Shown piece by piece: positions 28,283 to 35,833 of a DNA stretch of 64,000 bases. Numbering within the stretch: position 1 is the first letter of the stretch; the number at the start of each line of letters is the position of its first letter. This DNA comes from Bacteroidetes bacterium HGW-Bacteroidetes-4 (lineage in GTDB: Bacteria; Bacteroidota; Bacteroidia; Bacteroidales; SZUA-534), in assembly GCA_002840905.1 (NCBI GenBank), contig PHDD01000011.1, positions 62,001 to 126,000 of the forward strand, written 5' to 3'. Made by a program: the position numbers and the translations under genes. The notes beneath the pieces were generated by a model, which did no database searches, had not been told where the DNA came from, and was given only the letters and a program-made list of their open reading frames with translations.

Positions 28283-31102
28283 ATGAGTTGTTTTATTAAT
28301 GATACATTAAATTGGCAAAGCAGGCTAACTAAACCTCTGTACCTGGGGCTTACTGCAGCCTTGTTATTTGCCCCAACCTTACTTTGGGCGCACAACGATA
28401 GCCTGCGCTTTAATAAAAACACTATCCCTGCAAAAATTGTAGTTGCCACCGAAGCCAACTATTCGCCCTACTGCATTATCGACAATACCGGCAAACCTAC
28501 GGGCTTTTCCGTAGAGTTGCTGCGCGAAGTTGGTAAGGCGGTAAACCTTGAAATCGATTTTAACCTGGGTATCTGGAACCACAACCGCCAGGAACTTATG
28601 CTCGGTCACATCGATGCTCTGCCTATTGTAGCGCGCATTCCGGAACGCGAAGCCCTGTTCGATTTTTCATCACCCTATCTTACCCTGAATGGGGCTATCT
28701 TTACAAAGAAAGAAAACAAAAGCATCAAAACCTTCGACGACATTTATGGAAAAAAACTACTGGTTATGCAGAACGACCACGCTGAAGATTATATCCGGCG
28801 TGAAAAACTAAGCAATAGCGTTACAACCGCTTTTTCATACCAGGAAGCCTTCCGTATGCTCGAAACAGGCGGTTACGATGCTGTAATTTGTCAACAGGTA
28901 TTGGGGCTTACACTTCTTAAAGAACTAAACATTGAAAGTATCGAAGCCCGTAATATTCAACTGCCCCGGTTTCAGGTCGATTATTGTTTTGCGGTAACCA
29001 AAGGAAATACTGCCCTGCTTTCCTTACTCAACGAAGGCCTGGCCATTGTAATAGCTAACAACACTTACAACAATCTGCACCTGAAATGGTTTGGCCCGCA
29101 AATAAAAGAGCGTTTTTCATTCAAAGATATGCTGCGACTAAGCCTTTTTATTCTTATCCCTACCCTGATTGTTTTAGGTTTGGTAATGATCCTGATACTG
29201 CGACGCGAAGTCAGGCGCAGGACACAGCAATTAATGCAGGAAATTCAGGAACACAAAAAAACCTTACAACAGCTCGACTACCAGTACATGCTTTTTGAAA
29301 AAGTAGAGCAAGTGGCTAAAATTGGGGGCTGGGAATACAATTTTAGAAACAACAAAATCTTTTGGACCGAAGGAACTTATCGCATTTTTGGTATTGCAAG
29401 TACCGATTTTAACCCTTCAAAGCTCGACGATAACCTTAAGCTTATTACCGAAGACGACCGCCCAAAACTGCAAGAGGCACTGAAAAGAGCTGCGGAACAA
29501 GGCATTCCCTACGATTTGGAACTAAAAATACTCCGACCCGATGGAAAAGAAGCCTGGGTTTGGACCAACGGGCAACCCGAAAGCAGCCGCGGTATTGTGA
29601 ATCGTATCTACGGAAGTATTATGGATATAACCGAACGAAAAAATACCGCAAAACAACTTGAGGAATTAAACCAAAAACTTTTTACCATTTTCCAGGCCAG
29701 CTCCATCCTACAAAACCTGCAAACACCAAAAAATCTGGCCGGCGATATCATTACCATTCTTGAAAAAAACCTGAATTACGAAAACCTGGCCGTTCTGTTG
29801 CTCGATTCCGAAAATAAAAACCTGGTACCCTTTGCTTTAAGCTCACTCGGAAAAGATAACCTGGCCGTAGAAGACGATAAAAGAAAAATAACAACTATCA
29901 ATTTTACAGCAGGCAAAGGAATTGTAGGAAACGTTTTGAAATACGGTAAAACGCTGCGAATAAACGACGTTAGCAAAGACAAACGATATTATGGATTGCG
30001 AAATAACATTCATTCCGAACTTTGTGTCCCCATCATTATCGAGAATAAGGTTATAGGGGTACTTAATGCCGAAACCGATGAGCTCAATGCTTACTCTCCT
30101 ACCGATGAAATTATTCTGGAAACCCTGGCCACCCAGATTGGTATTGCCCTGCACAACTCGCAACTGTTTCAGCAGTTGCAGCTAGAACTGGAAGAACGCC
30201 TGGCTGCCCAAACCCAGTTAACCCGGTTAAACCAGGAGCTCGATGCTAAAGTTAAAGAGCGAACACAGGAACTCAGTACACAGGTTGAAAAACTGAATAA
30301 AAGCCAAAAGGCCATGCTTTATATGGTCGAAGATTTGAATACCCTTACCCATGAACTTAAAAGAGAACAACAAAAACTACAAATCAGCAATAAGGAATTG
30401 GAGTCGTTTTCTTATTCCGTTTCACACGATTTAAGGGCTCCCCTGCGAGCCATCAACGGATTTAGCAAAATTATTCTTGAAGAGTATGCCCCAAAACTCG
30501 ACACTGAAGGGACAAGACTCTTTAACATTATTTGCGAAAACAGCCGCAAAATGGACCGCCTGATTACCGATCTGTTGTCGTTATCGCGCATTGCCCGTGC
30601 CGAAATAAACTATATGCCAATGGAAATGGAAGACCTGGCTCGACAGGTTTTTGCCGACCTGGTTTCAGGCGACGACAGCAGCACCCCAACTTTGCAAATA
30701 AAGGAATTACCTTTGGCCATGGCCGACCCAACCCTGATAAGGCTTGTGTGGCAAAATCTGATTGGCAACGCCTTAAAATACACCCAACCCAAAACCCAAC
30801 GAAGCATTGAGATTGGAGGCCACACCGAAGACAACCAAACCATATACTGGGTTAAAGACAATGGTGTAGGTTTTAATACCGACTATGCCGACAAACTTTT
30901 TGAACCGTTTCAACGATTGCATAAAGACACCGAATTTGAAGGTTCGGGTATTGGTTTGTCAATTGTAAAGCGTATTGTTCAAAGACACGGTGGAAAAACC
31001 TGGGCCGAAAGCACACCCGGCCAGGGTTCCATATTCTACTTTAGCTTGTCGCAAACACCCGGCCAGGAAGCAGAATCAAATCCAACGGCCACAACAGCTT
31101 AA
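28283..31102 (+). CDS. Sensor histidine kinase with periplasmic SBP_bac_3, PAS and GAF domains
   Basis: A 939-residue kinase. A signal/anchor (about 14-33) is followed by a family 3 solute-binding domain (about 49-265, including NYSPYCIIDNTGKPTGFSVEL), as in BvgS-like sensors of amino acids or other small ligands. TM lies at about 277-300. Then come PAS (about 335-447), GAF (about 460-615), a coiled coil, HisKA with His715 (SVSHDLRAP) and HATPase (NLIGNALKY, DNGVGF, GSGIGL). This is the phytochrome-type DLRAP kinase subclass. The single-domain receiver gene follows closely, a pairing typical of this class. The kinase may also act for the PAS-only protein upstream. Confidence 0.9.
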   Translation: MSCFINDTLNWQSRLTKPLYLGLTAALLFAPTLLWAHNDSLRFNKNTIPAKIVVATEANYSPYCIIDNTGKPTGFSVELLREVGKAVNLEIDFNLGIWNHNRQELMLGHIDALPIVARIPEREALFDFSSPYLTLNGAIFTKKENKSIKTFDDIYGKKLLVMQNDHAEDYIRREKLSNSVTTAFSYQEAFRMLETGGYDAVICQQVLGLTLLKELNIESIEARNIQLPRFQVDYCFAVTKGNTALLSLLNEGLAIVIANNTYNNLHLKWFGPQIKERFSFKDMLRLSLFILIPTLIVLGLVMILILRREVRRRTQQLMQEIQEHKKTLQQLDYQYMLFEKVEQVAKIGGWEYNFRNNKIFWTEGTYRIFGIASTDFNPSKLDDNLKLITEDDRPKLQEALKRAAEQGIPYDLELKILRPDGKEAWVWTNGQPESSRGIVNRIYGSIMDITERKNTAKQLEELNQKLFTIFQASSILQNLQTPKNLAGDIITILEKNLNYENLAVLLLDSENKNLVPFALSSLGKDNLAVEDDKRKITTINFTAGKGIVGNVLKYGKTLRINDVSKDKRYYGLRNNIHSELCVPIIIENKVIGVLNAETDELNAYSPTDEIILETLATQIGIALHNSQLFQQLQLELEERLAAQTQLTRLNQELDAKVKERTQELSTQVEKLNKSQKAMLYMVEDLNTLTHELKREQQKLQISNKELESFSYSVSHDLRAPLRAINGFSKIILEEYAPKLDTEGTRLFNIICENSRKMDRLITDLLSLSRIARAEINYMPMEMEDLARQVFADLVSGDDSSTPTLQIKELPLAMADPTLIRLVWQNLIGNALKYTQPKTQRSIEIGGHTEDNQTIYWVKDNGVGFNTDYADKLFEPFQRLHKDTEFEGSGIGLSIVKRIVQRHGGKTWAESTPGQGSIFYFSLSQTPGQEAESNPTATTA

Positions 31103-31168
31103 GCCGCACTTGACAATATTACGTAAAAAGCCTATATTTACATTCAAAACGTGTTAAGCATACCGTAT

Positions 31169-31603
31169 ATGAACTATTTAGAGCTTTTACTAATCGAAGA
31201 CAACCCTAATGATGCTGAGTTAGCCATCAGGGCTTTGCGAAATAAGCACCCTAACTTACCCATCATTCATGCCCCTGATGGACAGGAGGCTTTAGACCTT
31301 GTATTAGACCAGGCTGCTACACCCAAAAAAACAAGAAAACAACCCGGTCTTATCCTGCTCGACTTAAAACTGCCTAAAATAAACGGACTACAGGTGCTCG
31401 AAAAACACAAACAAAACGAACAAACCCGTTCCATTCCGGTTATTGTTCTCAGTTCATCGAACGAGATCAGCGATATTGAAAACTCGTACCGCCTGGGAGC
31501 CAACAGTTACATTACCAGACCCGTAAATTTCGAAGCATACCAACAGGTAATAACTATACTGGCTGATTACTGGCTTGAACTAAATCAGTTACCCATTCAA
31601 TAA
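31169..31603 (+). CDS. Single-domain response regulator (Rcp1-like) with Arg in place of the conserved Lys
   Basis: A 144-residue receiver with no output domain. Acidic residues E10/D11 and phosphoacceptor D65 (LLDLKLP) are in place. The usual Lys-Pro near the C-terminus reads TRP (Arg117-Pro118), a substitution at a residue that normally helps propagate phosphorylation. The fold and the variable insert before D65 match Rcp1-type receivers that pair with phytochrome-like kinases. The frame is open to a GTG at 31151, but the ATG at 31169 gives the usual N-terminus. It lies between an SBP-PAS-GAF kinase and a hybrid kinase, 10 bases before the latter, so the three are probably one operon. Confidence 0.85.
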   Translation: MNYLELLLIEDNPNDAELAIRALRNKHPNLPIIHAPDGQEALDLVLDQAATPKKTRKQPGLILLDLKLPKINGLQVLEKHKQNEQTRSIPVIVLSSSNEISDIENSYRLGANSYITRPVNFEAYQQVITILADYWLELNQLPIQ

Positions 31604-31613
31604 TTCAGGTTTC

Positions 31614-34265
31614 ATGACAACATACCGATTCCTATTCGTTGAAGACATGGCTGTTGATGCAGAAATGGCCATAAGGGTGTTACGAAAAAACCACATCAGT
31701 TTTGAATTTAAACGGGTTGAAACCGAGCCCGATTTTGTTCACGAACTGACCAGCTTTCAGCCCCATTTGGTCATCTCCGATTATTCCATGCCGCAATTTA
31801 CAGGAATGAAGGCCCTGCAACGTACCAAAGAACTGCAACCCCATTTGCCCTTCATTATTCTTACCGGATCCATCAACGAAGAAACGGCGGTAACCTGCAT
31901 GAAAGCCGGTGCCACCGACTACATACTCAAGGACAACCTGACCCGTCTGCCCTATGCCGTACTTGAGGCTATTAAACATGCCGAAACAGAAAAACAGAAA
32001 CACCTTATCGAAAGCCAATTATTCGAAAGCGAAGAACGATACAAGGCCATTTTTAAGAACAGCCATGCCATTATGTTGCTGGTCGATCCCGATGATGGCA
32101 GCATTGCCGACGCCAATCCCGCTGCTTGCGAATACTACGGATATACCCTCGAGGAATTGCTCACACTTAAAATGGATCAAATCAACAAATTGGATATTAC
32201 CGAACTCAATAAAATCTTTCATAAAGCCATTAATGGAGAACAAAGCCTGTTCCTGATGCGCCACTTCACTGCTTCGGGTAGCAAACGTTATGTCGATGTG
32301 TATTCCGGCCCATTGCACATTAAACAAAAAATCTACCTATTCTCAATTATCCATGATGTAAGTAAGCGGGTATTTACCGAAAAAGCCCTAAAAGAAAGTG
32401 AAGAAAAATACCGCCTGCTGTTCGATCAAAACCCCCAGCCCATGTGGATATACAAAACCGACACGCTGGAGTTTTTGGAGGTGAACCAGGCTGCCGTTGC
32501 TCATTACGGATACTCCCGTGAGGAATTTCTTTCCATGTCCATTAAAACCATTCGCCCTACTGAAGATTTGGATGCCTTGCTCGAGCAGATTAAAAATCCG
32601 GTCAGGAACCTGAATACATCCAAAACCTGGCGCCACCTGAAAAAAAACGGGGAACTCATCGATGTGGAGGTAACTTCACACGACCTGGTATTTAATGGCC
32701 TCGAAGCCCGCCACGTGCTGATTAACGACATTACCGAACGCAAAAAAGCCGAGGCCACCAACCGCCTGCTGAGCAAAGCCCTCGAACAAAGTCCGGTAAG
32801 TGTGGTGGTTACCGAGGCCAATGGAATGATTCAATACATAAACCGGAAATTTACCGAAATTACCGGCTATACTCCCGAAGAGGTTATCGGGCTTACCCCG
32901 CGCATATCAAAATCGGGGGTACAGGAAGATGCCTTTTACCAGAAACTTTGGGAAACCATTTCTGCTAAACGCGACTGGTATGGGGAACTGGTTAACAAAC
33001 GTAAAAACGGTGAATTGTATTGGGAGAGTGTACTAATTTCGCCCTTGCTCGATCCGCAGCAGAACATAACCAACTACATAGGTATTAAAGAAGACATTAC
33101 CCATCAGAAAGAAATGTTGAACGAGTTGATTGAAGCCAAAGAGAAGGCCGTTGAAAGCGATCGCTTAAAAACAGCCTTCCTGCATAACATTTCGCACGAA
33201 ATACGAACCCCAATGAATGCCATTATGGGCTTTTCGTCGCTCCTGAACGACTCTGATTTGGAAGCTGAAAAACGCCGCTTTTTTATCGATGTGCTCAAAC
33301 AAAACAGCAAGCAGTTGTTAAACATCATTGGCGACATCATCAACATTGCTACCATCGAAGCCGGGCAAATAAAAGTTCAGGAACAAACCATGAACCTGAA
33401 CGCAAGCATGAGTTTGCTGTACGAACAATTTGCCCCAAAAGCCCGGGAGCACAACCTGGACTTTACAACCAACAATGGTTTACCCGACGAAGAAGCTTTT
33501 ATTATGGCCGACGAAACAAAACTCGCCGAGGTATTCTCGAACCTTATCCAAAACGCTATAAAATTTACTAAACGGGGATCGGTTAGCTTCGGCTACAGAA
33601 TTCGCGACAGAAAAATTGAAGGTTTTGTTGAGGACACCGGCATTGGCATTCCGGCCAACAAACAAAGTGAAATTTTTGAACGCTTCCGCCAGGTTGAAAA
33701 CAACATGGCCCGCAATTACGGAGGCTCTGGCCTTGGTCTTTCCATTGCCAAAGCCTATGTCGAGATCATGGGAGGCGAACTTAAAGTACATTCCGAAGTA
33801 GAAAAAGGAAGCACCTTTTATTTTAGCATCCCCTACAAACCTGTAGCCAGTCTGCATAAGGCCGGCCATAAGGTCGAATCGGCCGGCAGCATCGATATAA
33901 AAGAATCAAAAACCATACTGATTGCCGAAGACGATGACAACAACTTCATGCTCCTCGACGTGCTCCTGCTCAGCGAGAACTTGAATATTATCAGGGCCCG
34001 CAACGGACTCGAAGCGGTTGAAGCCATGAAAAACAATCCATCCATCGACATCATACTGATGGATACCAAGATGCCTGAAATGAGTGGTTTGGAAGCTATC
34101 CGGGCCATCAGGGAGTTTAACACCAAAATTCCCATCATCTCGCAAACAGCTTTTGCCATGCCCGGTGACAGGGAAAAAGCCCTCAAAGCCGGAAGCAACG
34201 AATACCTGACCAAGCCTTTTAGCCGTGCCGACCTGTTTGACCTTATTGAGAAGTACACGCAATAG
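31614..34265 (+). CDS. Hybrid histidine kinase REC-PAS3-HisKA-HATPase-REC
   Basis: An 883-residue cytoplasmic hybrid kinase with receivers at both ends. The N-terminal REC has D56 (ISDYSMP) and ends DYILKD. It is followed by three PAS domains (about 145-255, 265-385, 390-505). HisKA carries His528 (NISHEIRTP). HATPase has NLIQNAIKF, DTGIGI and GSGLGLSI. The C-terminal REC (about 763-880) has acidic residues EDDD, phosphoacceptor in LMDTKMPEMSG, and TKPF. Double receivers suggest a branched phosphorelay: the N-terminal REC may take input from the upstream kinase, and the C-terminal REC may take phosphate from His528. No HPt domain is encoded in the window. Confidence 0.9.
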   Translation: MTTYRFLFVEDMAVDAEMAIRVLRKNHISFEFKRVETEPDFVHELTSFQPHLVISDYSMPQFTGMKALQRTKELQPHLPFIILTGSINEETAVTCMKAGATDYILKDNLTRLPYAVLEAIKHAETEKQKHLIESQLFESEERYKAIFKNSHAIMLLVDPDDGSIADANPAACEYYGYTLEELLTLKMDQINKLDITELNKIFHKAINGEQSLFLMRHFTASGSKRYVDVYSGPLHIKQKIYLFSIIHDVSKRVFTEKALKESEEKYRLLFDQNPQPMWIYKTDTLEFLEVNQAAVAHYGYSREEFLSMSIKTIRPTEDLDALLEQIKNPVRNLNTSKTWRHLKKNGELIDVEVTSHDLVFNGLEARHVLINDITERKKAEATNRLLSKALEQSPVSVVVTEANGMIQYINRKFTEITGYTPEEVIGLTPRISKSGVQEDAFYQKLWETISAKRDWYGELVNKRKNGELYWESVLISPLLDPQQNITNYIGIKEDITHQKEMLNELIEAKEKAVESDRLKTAFLHNISHEIRTPMNAIMGFSSLLNDSDLEAEKRRFFIDVLKQNSKQLLNIIGDIINIATIEAGQIKVQEQTMNLNASMSLLYEQFAPKAREHNLDFTTNNGLPDEEAFIMADETKLAEVFSNLIQNAIKFTKRGSVSFGYRIRDRKIEGFVEDTGIGIPANKQSEIFERFRQVENNMARNYGGSGLGLSIAKAYVEIMGGELKVHSEVEKGSTFYFSIPYKPVASLHKAGHKVESAGSIDIKESKTILIAEDDDNNFMLLDVLLLSENLNIIRARNGLEAVEAMKNNPSIDIILMDTKMPEMSGLEAIRAIREFNTKIPIISQTAFAMPGDREKALKAGSNEYLTKPFSRADLFDLIEKYTQ

Positions 34266-34409
34266 CTGAACGGGAATCTGTTGAAAAACCGGAGGCGGGT
34301 TGCCGAATTGTAAACTATTAGAGTATAGAAGCCAGACCCAAAACTAAATACAGATTACTGGCTACTTTAGCCTGATTACACTTTGTAGTTAAATAAGGAA
34401 TATTGCAGT

Positions 34410-34440
34410 GCGATAAAGGCAGGCGCTTTATCGCTGTTTT
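34410..34440 (+). terminator. Rho-independent terminator after the hybrid kinase
   Basis: Perfect 9-bp stem GCGATAAAG / CTTTATCGC (34410-34418 and 34426-34434) with a 7-base loop, followed by TGTTTT. It lies about 145 bases after the hybrid kinase stop. Confidence 0.65.
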
Positions 34441-34501
34441 ACAACTCGTACCTCATTTTGATTTGTGGACCTTATTCCCCGGGTTTCAACCAGGGGCTAC
34501 C

Positions 34502-34537
34502 AGGCATTTACCCCTTAGGGGTTTAGTATGCCTTTTT
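34502..34537 (+). terminator. Possible second terminator hairpin
   Basis: AGGCAT (34502-34507) pairs with ATGCCT (34528-34533), and inside it CCCC pairs with GGGG across TTA. A run of T follows. The internal loops are unequal, so this is weaker than the hairpin at 34410. Confidence 0.4.
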
Positions 34538-34663
34538 AACTATCAATAATTAACCAGTATTGGCATAATATTGCCAGCAAACGGTTTACTAATTATTAAT
34601 TTTTCACTATTCCCTGTTAATTGCAAATTATGCCCCATAAACAGGCGCTTTCAGGGGGCTGCA

Positions 34664-34748
34664 TTTTCGTATAGACGGAAATATTTTTTCGTCTATACGA
34701 AAAAATATTTTGATCAGGACGAAAATTTATTTCTGTCCCGATCAAAAT
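34664..34748. repeat. Tandem, overlapping inverted repeats (about 44-bp period)
   Basis: Three inverted repeats share bases. A: TTTTCGTATAGACG (34664-34677) with its perfect complement at 34690-34703. B: AAATATTTTTTCG (34679-34691) with its perfect complement at 34698-34710, so B uses A's loop and right arm and the two exclude each other. C: ATTTTGATCAGGAC (34707-34720) with 34735-34748, one mismatch. The 20-mers at 34674 and 34718 that start GACG and end GTC agree at 15 of 20 positions, so A and C look like diverged copies 44 bases apart. Confidence 0.8.
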
Positions 34749-34782
34749 TTCACCGGGTATAAAGAAGCAAAAAACAGCTTTA

Positions 34783-35232
34783 TCAATTCAAATCTTCGTC
34801 CTCAAGCAAACGTTGCCCTTTTTCCTTGTTATCGCGTAGTTTATCAAAATCCTCAACATACGATTTGGCCTTATTCCACTTGGGCTTTAAGCGCTGAATT
34901 TCCTGGGCAATCAGGGCTTTGTCCTTATTCTTTTTAGCTGTCGACAATTGCATCTCTAACTCACGGATGGCCTTGTCAAGGTATTCAAAAGCAATGCTAT
35001 AAGTAGGTTGCGGTTTCAAGTCCATCTCTATCTCGGCAATGGCTACCATACTGGGCACATGGTTCACACTTCGTAACACCTCTTTGTAAGCAGCAATGGC
35101 TTGCTGGTAATCTTTCCGCGACTTTAACCGTTCGGCACCCTTGTACACCTTTTCCACATCCTTGGGTAAATCCTGAGCCTGTAACATCAACATTGGAACT
35201 AAAAGAAAACATACCACAATTAACTTTTTCAT
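34783..35232 (-). CDS. Small exported TPR-like protein
   Basis: A 149-residue protein when started at the ATG at 35232, which gives a classic signal peptide (MKKLIVVCFLL..., cut near MLQAQ). The frame extends upstream to 35346, but that extension has no signal character. The mature part is helical and highly charged, with one or two TPR-like units (YKGAERLKSRKDYQQAIAAY) and a coiled-coil C-terminus rich in Lys and Glu. Probably periplasmic. No partner is evident, although the PorE-like protein nearby also has TPRs. Confidence 0.75.
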   Translation of the reverse strand: MKKLIVVCFLLVPMLMLQAQDLPKDVEKVYKGAERLKSRKDYQQAIAAYKEVLRSVNHVPSMVAIAEIEMDLKPQPTYSIAFEYLDKAIRELEMQLSTAKKNKDKALIAQEIQRLKPKWNKAKSYVEDFDKLRDNKEKGQRLLEDEDLN

Positions 35233-35420
35233 AACTTGTACATTTAAATTTTGATTAAAGGTAGCTAATTTTAATAAAACCATTAACTGCATACAGGATA
35301 TTCTTACACCTAAATAGGTTGCGCTAACGTAAAACAAAAAACCCAAAAAGCCTAAGTTTTAGCTAAGCACAAATAGCTACGTCGTTGGTGTATAAAATTG
35401 TTCTGTTAATCAAACTGAAT

Positions 35421-35450
35421 TTGCATTTTCAGCAGAAGCCTTTACATTTG
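35421..35450 (+). promoter_or_regulatory. Consensus Bacteroidota promoter at the start of a microprotein frame
   Basis: TTG at 35421-35423, exactly 19 bases, then TACATTTG at 35443-35450, a full match to the -33/-7 consensus. The predicted transcript start falls at or just before an ATG at 35455, which would make a leaderless mRNA. It may also supply a long leader for the PorE-like gene at 35834. Confidence 0.7.
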
Positions 35451-35454
35451 CGGC

Positions 35455-35622
35455 ATGATTATTAAGACCGCTATATTTTTTTTACGAATCTACGACCTGC
35501 TTTGCGACACTTACGACTGGAGCAAAAACACGGCCTCCCGTTTATTCGGACAGTCTGACCTAAAAGCTCCCTCAGCACAAAAAGCCTATCCATCGTATTC
35601 GCTTACCTCGTACAACAGCTAA
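35455..35622 (+). CDS. Possible 55-residue microprotein
   Basis: An ATG frame of 55 codons (starts MIIKTAIFFLRIYDLLC, ends SLTSYNS). It has a hydrophobic N-terminal segment of about 16 residues followed by a Ser/Tyr/Lys-rich tail. Support comes from the perfect promoter consensus ending four bases before its ATG, and from a clean stop well before the next gene. No family is recognised. It could be a small membrane-associated peptide or an upstream frame in the leader of the PorE-like gene. Confidence 0.4.
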   Translation: MIIKTAIFFLRIYDLLCDTYDWSKNTASRLFGQSDLKAPSAQKAYPSYSLTSYNS

Positions 35623-35833
35623 GAACATTTCTTATCCCCTTCTCATTCACCACAAATAAGCCCTAACTAACCAACTGCAATTATCGAAGGCAGATCTGCA
35701 ATAATTTACTTTTATTTTAGTTAAGCTAATTGATGGCCATGTTTTAGGCAATCCACAAAATTTACGTATTTTCGCAATACCATTAAACGAAATAATTGAA
35801 ACTGATATAATACCCGGAGCAAATATTTGCAAC

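Larger units (their letters stand above)
34266..34782. other. Convergent intergenic region with several hairpins, 517 bases
   Basis: No convincing coding frame is present. Frames here are short and lack codon character. The region holds a good terminator-like hairpin at 34410-34440, a second at 34502-34537, and a compact set of overlapping inverted repeats at 34664-34748 (listed separately). It lies between the end of the signalling operon (plus strand) and the 3' end of a minus-strand gene. It could act in two-way termination or encode a small structured RNA. Confidence 0.6.

Noticed and set aside
34664-34748. Replication terminus (dif/Xer) site
   Set aside because: The palindromes do not have the 11-6-11 layout of a Xer site and occur as two diverged copies with overlapping arms.
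34571-34762. 63-codon plus-strand frame after the hybrid kinase
   Set aside because: It runs through the overlapping inverted repeats, which fully explain its composition (runs of Lys, Tyr and Phe). There is no promoter or conserved pattern.
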